Shown here: positions 15,690 to 23,387 of the stretch, piece by piece | Layout: each line of letters starts with the position of its first letter | Numbering within the stretch: position 1 is the first letter of the stretch | NCBI GenBank assembly: GCA_016936355.1 | Contig: JAFGYB010000013.1 | Span: 1-34,791 of the forward strand | Direction of reading: 5' to 3' | Length of the DNA stretch: 34,791 nt | Source: Bacteroidales bacterium | GTDB lineage: Bacteria > Bacteroidota > Bacteroidia > Bacteroidales > F082 | Translations under genes and position numbers: made by a program | Notes under the pieces: model-generated | What the model was told of the DNA's origin: nothing | The model's database searches: none | What the model saw: the letters and a program-made list of their open reading frames with translations, nothing else

Positions 15690-18182
15690 TTATTCGTGGT
15701 AATAGATTCGCTTGACCCTTCTGGATATCCGGCTGAGGACTTCATAAGGAATGGTATCCGCAGCTTTTGCCAGATCAGTCACCGGATGATCGCTATTGAA
15801 AACAGAAACAGCATCTCCTTCTTTAACCTCTATATCTGTGATATCGATCATACACATATCCATACACACGTCGCCCACTATGGGTGCCGGTTTTCCATTC
15901 ACCCAGAGCGAAAATTTTCCATTACCCAGGCGGCGACACAACCCATCGGCATAGCCCACCGATACCGTGGCAATCTTTCGGTCGGAAGGGGCAATATAAC
16001 TTCTGTTGTACCCTACAGATTCTCCTTTTTTAACCGACCTGATTTGTGCAATTTCAGATCGAAGACTCGTTACATGCTGCAACTGGCCCTGTGTTTCTTT
16101 CTCTGGAGCGACTCCGTATAACCCAATGCCCAGCCGCACCATATCGAACCGGGCTTCCGGGAAACGGACGATACCGGCTGAATTCAGTATGTGCAGTAAA
16201 ATCGGATGATCGGCTTCCTTTCTCAACAGATTGCCCATAGCCTCAAAGCGGGATATCTGTTCTTTACTAAACTCATCCAGCTCGGGTTTATCGCTGCCTG
16301 CCAAGTGGGAAAAAGCCGACTGCACATAAATGAGCGGACTTTTTTTCAACCGTTCGATCAATTCGGGCATATCTTCTTCCTGAAAGCCCAATCGTTGCAT
16401 GCCTGTATTGAGTTTAACATGAATCTTCACCGGTTTATTGGGAGGCAGCACATTGCGATCAATGGCTCTCTCCAGCATAGTCAGCGCTCTGAAACTGAAA
16501 ATTTCGGGTTCCAGCTGATGGGTAATCATCAGGTCAAAAGCATATTCCTCCGGACTCATTACCATAATCGGAACCGTTATTCCTGCCCTGCGCAGTTCCA
16601 CGCCTTCATCAGCATAGGCCACTGCCAGATAATCCACCTGATGAAACTGAAGAATATTGGCTATTTCAAAACTACCACTGCCGTAAGAGAAAGCCTTCAC
16701 CATGGCCATGACTTTCGTATCCGGAGTAAGTTTTGACCGGTAAAAGTTCAGATTTTCCACCAGGGCATTCAGATTGATTTCGAACACCGTTTCGTGTACT
16801 TTTTGCTGCAACAGCCGGTTGATGCGTTCGAACTCAAACACCCGGGCTCCCTTCAGCAGAATTGTTTGATTCCGCAACGAAACCATTGAAAATCCCGAAA
16901 TAAACTCGCGGGTTGAAGCAAAAAACACCTTGTCCATCTCAAAGGTATCGGCAAAACGCGAAATCACCGGACCAATTCCAATGAGCTTGGTCACCCCTTT
17001 TTGTTTCAGCAACTGGGCTACATCAGCATAAAGGTCCACATCACTTCGGCCGCTTTGCAGGATATCCGACAGTATTACCACCTTCTCACGATGCTGCTGC
17101 TGCTGACTCATAAAATCCAGCGCAATGGCCAGTGAATTGAAATCAGAATTGTAGGCATCATTAATGATCGTGCAATTGTTAATCCCTTCTTTTTGTTCCA
17201 ACCGCATGGCAACGGAAGCCAGTTTTTTCATGGCCCGTGTAATAACATCCTGTGCATATCCAAATACCAACATAGCGCTCCAGCTGTGACAGGCATTCTG
17301 GTAGGAGGCAAAATCCGTGAACGGAATTTCTATGGAAACACCTTCATCCCGGTACAGCGCAAAAATCCGGGTCGTCTTTGCCGTTACTTCTTTTCCGGTG
17401 ATGCGCAGGTCACAGTTCTCGTCCATGCCCCAGGTAAAGGATTGAATATTTTCCAGAATACCGGTTCGGATGATCACTTCCTGCAATTCCTTCTGATCAC
17501 TGTTGTAAATCAGGGTTTGCACCCGGGTAAACAGCTTCAGCTTCTCCCCTATCTTTTGAGCCCGGCTGATGAAGTTTTCGCTGTGGGCTTCCCCGATGTT
17601 GGTAAAAATTCCAACGGTGGGTTTTATGATGCTTTGCAGGGCATCCATTTCATCCGGCTCGGAAATACCGGCTTCAAAAATGGCCAGTTCGTGCTGCTCG
17701 TTCATTTGCCAAACCGACAAAGGAACTCCAATCTGAGAATTGTAACTTTTCGGACTGCGCACAATTTTTTTGTCTTTGCTCATCAACTGGAACAGCCATT
17801 CTTTAACAATGGTTTTTCCGTTGCTTCCGGTTATTCCGATGACGGGAATATCGTAAAACATCCGATGTGCCGCAGTCAGTTGTTGCAAAGCTTTTTGGGT
17901 GTCTGAAACCACAAAAAAAGAAGCATCCGTGTACAACGCAGACAAGTCAGCCAGATCGGAAACCACGAAATTTCTGAGCCCTTTCTGGTAGAGCTCAGCA
18001 ATGTATTTGTGTCCGTCGTTTCTCTTGGTTTTTAACGCAAAAAACAAAGTCTGTACCGGAGAGATCAGCCTGCGGCTGTCAATAAGAATATCGCGAATTA
18101 AAATGGATTCCGGACGAGCAGAAACCAGATCAGCTTTGACAATCTTTCGTATCTCCTCTCCGGAATATATCTGGTGAAACAT
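15690..18182 (-). CDS. murF-alr: Bifunctional MurF ligase / alanine racemase
   Basis: The 830-residue fusion joins two steps of D-alanine use in peptidoglycan synthesis. Residues 1 to about 455 are UDP-N-acetylmuramoyl-tripeptide:D-Ala-D-Ala ligase, with the ATP loop GITGSNGKT (116-124), EAGISEPDEM and the INDAYNSD motif. Residues from about 464 are a fold-type III PLP alanine racemase with the PLP lysine K496 in MVKAFSYG, the HVKLNTGMQRLGF strand, LGIGLYG and the catalytic tyrosine Y725 in SVGYNRSY. Both halves keep their key residues, so both activities are likely. Such fusions are common in Bacteroidota, and the racemase makes D-Ala from L-Ala that is later joined as D-Ala-D-Ala. It lies 23 bases after pdxA, whose product's pathway makes the PLP cofactor of the racemase half. 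Confidence 0.95.
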   Translation of the reverse strand: MFHQIYSGEEIRKIVKADLVSARPESILIRDILIDSRRLISPVQTLFFALKTKRNDGHKYIAELYQKGLRNFVVSDLADLSALYTDASFFVVSDTQKALQQLTAAHRMFYDIPVIGITGSNGKTIVKEWLFQLMSKDKKIVRSPKSYNSQIGVPLSVWQMNEQHELAIFEAGISEPDEMDALQSIIKPTVGIFTNIGEAHSENFISRAQKIGEKLKLFTRVQTLIYNSDQKELQEVIIRTGILENIQSFTWGMDENCDLRITGKEVTAKTTRIFALYRDEGVSIEIPFTDFASYQNACHSWSAMLVFGYAQDVITRAMKKLASVAMRLEQKEGINNCTIINDAYNSDFNSLAIALDFMSQQQQHREKVVILSDILQSGRSDVDLYADVAQLLKQKGVTKLIGIGPVISRFADTFEMDKVFFASTREFISGFSMVSLRNQTILLKGARVFEFERINRLLQQKVHETVFEINLNALVENLNFYRSKLTPDTKVMAMVKAFSYGSGSFEIANILQFHQVDYLAVAYADEGVELRRAGITVPIMVMSPEEYAFDLMITHQLEPEIFSFRALTMLERAIDRNVLPPNKPVKIHVKLNTGMQRLGFQEEDMPELIERLKKSPLIYVQSAFSHLAGSDKPELDEFSKEQISRFEAMGNLLRKEADHPILLHILNSAGIVRFPEARFDMVRLGIGLYGVAPEKETQGQLQHVTSLRSEIAQIRSVKKGESVGYNRSYIAPSDRKIATVSVGYADGLCRRLGNGKFSLWVNGKPAPIVGDVCMDMCMIDITDIEVKEGDAVSVFNSDHPVTDLAKAADTIPYEVLSRISRRVKRIYYHE

Positions 18183-18205
18183 AGTTTAGAATTTAAGAAT
18201 AGTCG

Positions 18206-19315
18206 CTAATCAGCCAGTGAATCAACTTCAGAATCGGAGGCAGAATAGCGATTGTTTTTTTCTTCCTGTCCAAATGCCAGTGGATTGGCATTCATTTCGT
18301 CCCATTTCTGCCGATTCCTGAAGATATCAACGGCAAGATAAAGGGCCTGGCGCATGGATTCTTCCGAGGCTTCGAATTTACCGGCAATTTCATAGGCAGT
18401 ACCGTGATCGGGAGAAGTACGTACGTAAGGAAGACCGGCTGTATAATTGACTCCTTTTTCTACAGCCATCAGCTTAAAGGGAACCAGCACCTGGTCGTGG
18501 TACATCCCCAAAACCGCGTCATAATTTCTATACGCTCCCATACCAAAGAAGCCGTCGGTGGGGAAAGGACCAAAGGCAAGAATTCCTTCTTTTTCGGCCC
18601 GATCCAGCGCTTTTTGAATAATTTCTTTTTCTTCCGATCCGATCAAACCGTTGTCGCCGGCGTGAGGATTCAGTCCTAGAACTGCTATTTTCGGGCGGTC
18701 GATCAGAAAATCTTTTTGTAGTGAAGCATTCAGAATACTCAGTTTTTTAAAAATCAGATCTGCCGTCAGTTGGGCAGCTATTTCCTTAACGGGAATGTGG
18801 TTAGTAACCGTGGCTACCCGTAGCTGATCAGCTACCAGCAACATCAGGGAATCATCGGCATGAAAACGCTGGGTCAGGTATTCGGTATGACCGGCAAAGG
18901 GAAATTCTTCCGAATGAATTCCGGCTTTGTTAATGGGCGCCGTGACCATGACATCCACTTTCCCTTTTTTAATATCCGCAATAGCAGCCTCAAGCGCCTT
19001 CAACGCCATCTGGCCCGCGGTCTTCGACTGCTGCCCGAACTCAATTTTCAGTTCCTCATTGGACATGGAGATGACGTTCACCTTCTGAGCGGCAACCTGC
19101 CCTGCATGATCTACAACATGATAATTGAAGTCGTTCAATTTCATGTTTTTTCTATGGTAACCCATCACTTTGGGCAAACCATAAAGAACCGGAGTAAAGA
19201 GGTCCAGCATGCGTGTATCGTTCAGCGCTTTGATAATAATTTCATAACTGATGCCATTAAAATCCCCGTGAGTAATGGCTATTTTGACTTTTTCGTCGTG
19301 ATCTGATCGTGTCAT
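18206..19315 (-). CDS. pdxA: 4-hydroxythreonine-4-phosphate dehydrogenase PdxA
   Basis: PdxA oxidises 4-phosphohydroxy-L-threonine in the DXP-dependent route to pyridoxal phosphate. The 369-residue protein shows the family landmarks in order: the N-terminal ITHGDFNGISYE, the APINKAG loop, FPFAGHTEYL, and the three metal-binding histidines H173 (TNHIP), H218 (LNPHAGD) and H273 (GMYHDQ), then SPDHGTAYEIAG. Residue spacing between the histidines matches the E. coli enzyme as I recall it. The first motif departs from the common G-D-P-x-G-I-G but looks usual for Bacteroidota. A promoter -7 box lies 22 bases before the ATG. murF-alr follows closely, so the two are probably cotranscribed. Confidence 0.95.
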   Translation of the reverse strand: MTRSDHDEKVKIAITHGDFNGISYEIIIKALNDTRMLDLFTPVLYGLPKVMGYHRKNMKLNDFNYHVVDHAGQVAAQKVNVISMSNEELKIEFGQQSKTAGQMALKALEAAIADIKKGKVDVMVTAPINKAGIHSEEFPFAGHTEYLTQRFHADDSLMLLVADQLRVATVTNHIPVKEIAAQLTADLIFKKLSILNASLQKDFLIDRPKIAVLGLNPHAGDNGLIGSEEKEIIQKALDRAEKEGILAFGPFPTDGFFGMGAYRNYDAVLGMYHDQVLVPFKLMAVEKGVNYTAGLPYVRTSPDHGTAYEIAGKFEASEESMRQALYLAVDIFRNRQKWDEMNANPLAFGQEEKNNRYSASDSEVDSLAD

Positions 19316-19337
19316 TAATTCAAAAATAAATTACAAG

Positions 19338-19345
19338 CAAAGGTA
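19338..19345 (-). promoter_or_regulatory. Promoter -7 box before pdxA
   Basis: The minus strand reads TACCTTTG, an exact match to the Bacteroidota -7 consensus TAnnTTTG, ending 22 bases before the pdxA ATG. A TTG lies 15 bases upstream of it, closer than the usual 19-21, so the -33 element is unclear. Confidence 0.5.
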
Positions 19346-19400
19346 TAATTTTCCCGCCACCAATGCCTGTAATTTATTTCTGAAATGTATTCTACTCAAA

Positions 19401-20501
19401 TTATTTAAAACAGAAACTCCCGGGGATGATTCCAGCTGTAATGCTGTCGCTGAGGACACCTGAAGGTGAATAAATCAACACCGTTCCGTTTTGCTGGTAG
19501 TCCAGGGCATCGGTAACATAAATACGACTGTTGTGGGGATCGATCCCCAAACCATAAAAAGTATGGCTGTTTTCCGGAACGATGGGCAGCGTAGGAAGTG
19601 AGTTGGCGGATACGGACATTCCATAAACGCCGGCATCTATCAAACTGCCGGCAGAATAAGAACGATACAGGTAGAATAAAGAATCGCCGGCGGCATTCAG
19701 ACTCAAATGATCGGGAGAAGCATCCATATCGTTGAATTGAAAGACTTTTTCCACCTGCCGCGTAACCGGATTAATCCGGGTCAGTGCGGGCATGGCCTGT
19801 CCGTAGGGACTGCCCGACCAGCCCCCGTCAGAAAGCACCCAGAGTTTGTTGTTTTTGTCCAGCACCATACTGTTGGGCTGCTTGGCTACAGTAATGGAAT
19901 CCACCACACGATCGGTATGTGTATCAATCACCATCACTTTATCATCGTACGACCAGCTGTTTACAAATGCGTCGTTGCCGTAAAAAACAATTTGCTCCGA
20001 ATTGTGCTGCGAAAATTGAGTATTGTGGTTATCGAGTGATATTTGTCCGGTAACCGAATCGGTTTCGGGGTTCACAACAAATAAGGCTTTGGAGTACAGG
20101 TCGGTTACATAAGCCTTGGTGGCACTCACAAAATAGATCCTGCGCGGCGAAACCAGCCCGGTAATCTTTCCCACATACTGAAAGTTGTTGACATTAATGA
20201 CATAAATTTTTCCCGAATTGTTCACCACAACATACCCCAGCGAATCCTGAATGGTCATCGAAACAGCCACATCGCCCAGAGGCAACCCGTTGGTATTAAA
20301 GAAGACATTGTTATAAACGGAATCATCGCCCGGATCATAATAGGTCAGCGACGAATTGCCGTAAGTGAAATTTCCTTCGTTCACTACAAACACTCCCTGA
20401 TTCGTATCCGTAGTCACATTGCCCGGTACCGGAGCATGATTTTTCATACAGGAAGTAAACAACAGAGAGACAAAAACCAATAATATCGTAATTCTTTTCA
20501 T
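19401..20501 (-). CDS. btuG: BtuG-like surface beta-propeller lipoprotein for cobalamin uptake
   Basis: The 366-residue protein has a lipoprotein signal peptide, LLFTSC with the modified cysteine at C18, followed by YncE/DUF5074-type propeller blades: repeated units such as GKIYVINVNNFQYVGKITG, KALFVVNPETDSVTGQISL and DKVMVIDTHTDRVVDSITV. In Bacteroides, BtuG is a surface beta-propeller lipoprotein that binds cobalamin very tightly and caps the BtuB receptor. Here the gene lies 14 bases after a BtuB-like TonB receptor gene behind a cobalamin riboswitch, exactly the known btuB-btuG arrangement. The name rests on this context plus the fold; I did not compare binding residues. The gene is probably off when cobalamin is plentiful, through the upstream riboswitch. 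Confidence 0.82.
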   Translation of the reverse strand: MKRITILLVFVSLLFTSCMKNHAPVPGNVTTDTNQGVFVVNEGNFTYGNSSLTYYDPGDDSVYNNVFFNTNGLPLGDVAVSMTIQDSLGYVVVNNSGKIYVINVNNFQYVGKITGLVSPRRIYFVSATKAYVTDLYSKALFVVNPETDSVTGQISLDNHNTQFSQHNSEQIVFYGNDAFVNSWSYDDKVMVIDTHTDRVVDSITVAKQPNSMVLDKNNKLWVLSDGGWSGSPYGQAMPALTRINPVTRQVEKVFQFNDMDASPDHLSLNAAGDSLFYLYRSYSAGSLIDAGVYGMSVSANSLPTLPIVPENSHTFYGLGIDPHNSRIYVTDALDYQQNGTVLIYSPSGVLSDSITAGIIPGSFCFK

Positions 20502-20515
20502 GATCGTAACTAAGT

Positions 20516-22510
20516 TTAAAATTGATAATTCAGCAGCAGCATATAATTTCTTCCCGGCATGGGCCGCTGCAAAACCGACCAGTATTGTTCGTTAAACAAA
20601 TTGTAAATTTTCACCTGAACCGATATGCTGTTCTTTTGCCAGGACCACTTTTTTCCCGCATACAGATCGTTCATAAAATAAGGATACAGCCTGTCGCGGG
20701 TGGTCAGATTACTGGCATAAGTGGCATAGCGTTCCGAATAAGCATGGTTTACCCAGGTAACAGAAAAGTTCTTCCAGCGCACATCGGCCAGAAAATTCCC
20801 TGAATGCACCGGTGTGTACGGAAGTTGCTTGCCGATGGAACCGTTTCCCCAACGACTGGCATCGCCCAGATTGGTACTGAAGTTCAGTGCATAATCAGCC
20901 CGCAGAAAAACCCACAGTTTTCTGACAGGAAATACCGTTTTCAGATTCACTTCCAGTCCCCGTGATAATACATGACGGATGTTTGTAGGTGACATATTCA
21001 GTCCGGGCAACCAGATAATCCAGTTTCTGATGTCGTTATAAAACCAGGTGACTCCACCCGACCAGCGCATTCGTTTCCATTCGGTCGCATACCGGATACC
21101 CAGCGAAGAAACCAGCCCTTCCTCCGGCAACAGATCAGGATTTCCTCCCGGTTGCCAGAATAGGTCGTTCAACGTGGGATAATGCACTTCACGACTGATA
21201 TTGCCATGCAAAACCAGTTTATGTTCAAAAGGCATTTTCCACTCGAAACCGAGGTAAGGAACCCAGGGCAGCGCAACGTTATTGACCCATTCCTTCTGCA
21301 CAAACACCTGCATCGAAAACAGTTTTTTCCACTTCTGCTGCCACGAAAAAAACAACTTATTGTTTCTCCGGTACTGGTCGTATCCGGTGTGCAACACCGT
21401 GTCTCTTGTCACCACATGATGAAAGTCAAATCCGTATCCGACTTTAAACAGCGTGTTTTTTCCCGCCTCAAAACGGTACTGGAGTCTGTTGTTGTTGCTG
21501 GTGATTGACGAAACAGAATAATACACATTGTAATATCCGCTTCCGTACACGGGATTCTGCATATAGAAGATCATCTTTTCCGCATTCAATCCGCTGGTAA
21601 AACTGAGTTTGCTTCGGTTTTTCGTCCACAAAATTTCAGTAGCCGCCCGGTGTGCATTTTCTTTCTGCCTGCTGATGTTGGCATGCTCATTCCCTTCATA
21701 GGTATTGAGCCGGGGCAACACCCGGTCGGAATGCTGAAACCAGTAATGAGCCTGAACCTGTAGATGAACCGTCGGTTGCCAGTTCACACTTTGCATCACT
21801 CCTTCCAGTTCATACCGGGCATTGGTATTTCGCTGCAGCGGATAAATATAAGTCCCTGTTTGCGGATCGATGTTGGCGATGCTTTTATTGTAAAACTGAA
21901 AATCGTTACGGGAACTGTTGCGGTAAATCCGGGTTGAAAGTTGAAGTTTGTTGATCCCTGCCTGAAAATGCACGAATTCATTAAACGTATGAAAGCTTCC
22001 AACGCCCGAAAGTACCTGCAGCCGGATCCCATCGAAAATTTCAGGATCGCTTTTCAACAGTATGGTTCCGCCCAGCGCACCGTTTCCGGTGGTTACCGAA
22101 CCGGCACCGGGCAACAGGCTGATCTGATTTACCAGGTAAACCGGGATGAGCGAAAAGTCCACCTGCCCCAACATGGGTGTTTGCAAACTGATGCCATTCC
22201 ATTCCACATTGGTATGTGAAGCAGCCATTCCCCGGAACGAAGCCGAAGCCAGGGCCCCCCGGCCTTCACTTTTGATAAAAACCGTAGCATAACGACTCAA
22301 CATGTCCGACAGCGAAGCATCCGCTTCTCTTTTCATAATCAGCGTGTCAATGGTCGTCTCATTTCTCCCGGCTTCCTGCAGCGGTTTGTACGAACTGATC
22401 ACCACTTCGCGAATGGACAGTGTATCCGGCGGCACCCTCTGAGCCATAGAAAACTGACTGATCAGCATCCATGCCGAAAATAAAAGCCCTATTTTGGTAA
22501 AATAATTCAC
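20516..22510 (-). CDS. btuB: TonB-dependent outer membrane receptor, BtuB-like
   Basis: The 664-residue protein has a signal peptide (1-23, ending FSMAQ), a plug domain (about 45-155, with LSDMLSRYATVFIKSEGRG, ASFRGMAASHTNVEWNGI and GSVTTGNGALGGTI), and a 22-strand-type barrel ending in aromatic LLNYQF. It should carry corrinoids across the outer membrane using TonB energy. The substrate is inferred from the cobalamin riboswitch in its leader and the BtuG-like lipoprotein downstream. The start is GTG at 22510: no in-frame ATG lies between an upstream TGA (22616-22618) and this codon, and the signal peptide begins here. A 32-codon ORF in another frame ends ten bases before the GTG, so initiation may depend on coupling to it. 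Confidence 0.9.
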   Translation of the reverse strand: MNYFTKIGLLFSAWMLISQFSMAQRVPPDTLSIREVVISSYKPLQEAGRNETTIDTLIMKREADASLSDMLSRYATVFIKSEGRGALASASFRGMAASHTNVEWNGISLQTPMLGQVDFSLIPVYLVNQISLLPGAGSVTTGNGALGGTILLKSDPEIFDGIRLQVLSGVGSFHTFNEFVHFQAGINKLQLSTRIYRNSSRNDFQFYNKSIANIDPQTGTYIYPLQRNTNARYELEGVMQSVNWQPTVHLQVQAHYWFQHSDRVLPRLNTYEGNEHANISRQKENAHRAATEILWTKNRSKLSFTSGLNAEKMIFYMQNPVYGSGYYNVYYSVSSITSNNNRLQYRFEAGKNTLFKVGYGFDFHHVVTRDTVLHTGYDQYRRNNKLFFSWQQKWKKLFSMQVFVQKEWVNNVALPWVPYLGFEWKMPFEHKLVLHGNISREVHYPTLNDLFWQPGGNPDLLPEEGLVSSLGIRYATEWKRMRWSGGVTWFYNDIRNWIIWLPGLNMSPTNIRHVLSRGLEVNLKTVFPVRKLWVFLRADYALNFSTNLGDASRWGNGSIGKQLPYTPVHSGNFLADVRWKNFSVTWVNHAYSERYATYASNLTTRDRLYPYFMNDLYAGKKWSWQKNSISVQVKIYNLFNEQYWSVLQRPMPGRNYMLLLNYQF

Positions 22511-22520
22511 CGTAGGAAAT

Positions 22521-22619
22521 TCAGGTAAACCCCAGGAGTCTCTTTCCCTGAATCGTGGCCTTACAGCTGCCGGGACACAAGGCTGCCGGCGCCAGAGGCA
22601 AGTAGTACGTTTTTTTCAT
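22521..22619 (-). CDS. Possible 32-residue leader ORF ahead of btuB
   Basis: An ATG at 22619, preceded by an A/T-rich leader typical of Bacteroidota starts (TTATTTCAAATGAAAAAA), opens a 32-codon frame with two lysines after Met, then a short hydrophobic and proline-rich stretch with two cysteines (L-C-P-G-S-C), ending in TGA at 22521. It sits between the riboswitch and the GTG start of btuB, in a different frame, with ten bases between its stop and that start. It could be a translated leader peptide, a coupling ORF or chance. I do not recognise the peptide. The DNA is more GC-rich than a typical leader, which slightly favours coding or structured RNA. Confidence 0.3.
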   Translation of the reverse strand: MKKTYYLPLAPAALCPGSCKATIQGKRLLGFT

Positions 22620-22681
22620 TTGAAATAAGTTAGTTAAACATTACAAAAATTAATACCTAATTTTCGTAAGCCAACCGGAAC

Positions 22682-22706
22682 AAAAAGGGGGAGAATTGAT
22701 TTCTCC
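22682..22706 (-). terminator. Candidate riboswitch-controlled intrinsic terminator
   Basis: Read on the minus strand, GGAGAA and TTCTCC form a perfect 6-bp stem around a 5-base loop (22690-22706), followed directly by CCCTTTTTG. It lies about 30 bases after the cobalamin aptamer and before the leader ORF and btuB, the right place for an expression platform that stops transcription when cobalamin is bound. Confidence 0.5.
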
Positions 22707-22734
22707 AGCTCTTCCACCGAAAGCTTCGAAAAAA

Positions 22735-22880
22735 CGAAAATGGCAGGTCTTCCGGCTCGTCGCATTTTGACGCCTTCCCATCGGTCGGGGGACCAACAGT
22801 GGCCTTTGTCAAAACTTTCTTGCGACTTACGGCTGCGGGGACAGCTCCTGTTTCTCACAGGATTCCCTTAACCATTGTCT
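22735..22880 (-). promoter_or_regulatory. Cobalamin riboswitch
   Basis: The minus strand carries the aptamer's conserved blocks in order: AAGGGAATC near the 5' end, GTGAGAAACAGGAGCTG, CCCCGCAGCCGTAAG, then the B12 box GCCACTG (22797-22803), GATGGGAAGGCGTC, and GACGAGCCGGAAGACCTGCC near 22741-22770. This matches the cobalamin riboswitch class, which lowers expression of B12 uptake genes when adenosyl- or methylcobalamin is available. It starts a few bases after a promoter -7 box and precedes a hairpin with a T tract and then btuB-btuG. The 74-residue open frame that crosses it is not a gene. Confidence 0.95.
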
Positions 22881-22884
22881 GTCA

Positions 22885-22892
22885 CAAAAGTA
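22885..22892 (-). promoter_or_regulatory. Promoter -7 box of the riboswitch-btuB-btuG transcript
   Basis: The minus strand reads TACTTTTG, an exact TAnnTTTG match, placing the transcript start within a few bases of the riboswitch 5' end. A TTTG lies 27 bases upstream, further than the usual -33 spacing. Confidence 0.55.
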
Positions 22893-23025
22893 GTAAAAAA
22901 GTGGTCTGGTTTTTTCGTTCAAAAAATTTAATCGATGGAGATTGTTGAAAATGAAGCCCGGAAAGGGCTACCGTTAAGTTTTCACAAAAAACTTTTTTAA
23001 CCGGCGTAAATTAAAACAGAAATAG

Positions 23026-23033
23026 TATTTTTG
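23026..23033 (+). promoter_or_regulatory. Promoter -7 box of the thioredoxin-like gene
   Basis: TATTTTTG matches TAnnTTTG exactly, 18 bases before the ATG at 23052. It overlaps the in-frame TTG at 23031, which argues that this TTG is not the start codon. No TTTG at -33 is seen. Confidence 0.5.
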
Positions 23034-23051
23034 CGCCCAAAAAATAAAGCA

Positions 23052-23387
23052 ATGCAAAACGAATTGACAACGCTGGACCAACTGGAAGACCTTATCCATA
23101 CGGAGATGGCCAGTATTCTTTATTTTTACAATGACCATTGCGCCCCATGTATCAGCCTACGCCCCAAGGTAATTAAGCTGGTGGAAGAAGAATTTCCTGA
23201 AATCAAACTGGCCTTTGTGAATTCGGAAAAATTTCCCGAATTGCCTGCCCGGTTCAGTGTATTTTCCAACCCTACAATTATTTTGTTTTTCGACGGTAAA
23301 GAATACCGTCGCGAAAGCAAATACATCTCCATTCCGCAGCTTTCAGCAGAAATTGAACGACCGTATCAATTGATTTTTGACAACTAA
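23052..23387 (+). CDS. Small thioredoxin-like protein
   Basis: The 111-residue cytoplasmic protein is a single thioredoxin fold with the redox pair C30-A-P-C33 in YNDHCAPCISLRP, and a cis-proline segment FSNPTIILFF. There is no signal peptide. The motif C-A-P-C and the lack of the usual W-C-G-P-C set it apart from the main thioredoxin, so it may be a specialised reductant. I start at ATG 23052, since an in-frame TTG upstream falls inside the promoter -7 box. It is divergent from the B12 operon and its stop overlaps the hutH stop by four bases, leaving no room for a terminator between them. Confidence 0.8.
   Translation: MQNELTTLDQLEDLIHTEMASILYFYNDHCAPCISLRPKVIKLVEEEFPEIKLAFVNSEKFPELPARFSVFSNPTIILFFDGKEYRRESKYISIPQLSAEIERPYQLIFDN

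Noticed and set aside
22634..22858. A 74-codon minus-strand frame upstream of btuB
   Set aside because: It lies almost wholly inside the cobalamin riboswitch, whose conserved blocks explain the sequence, and the translation resembles no protein.
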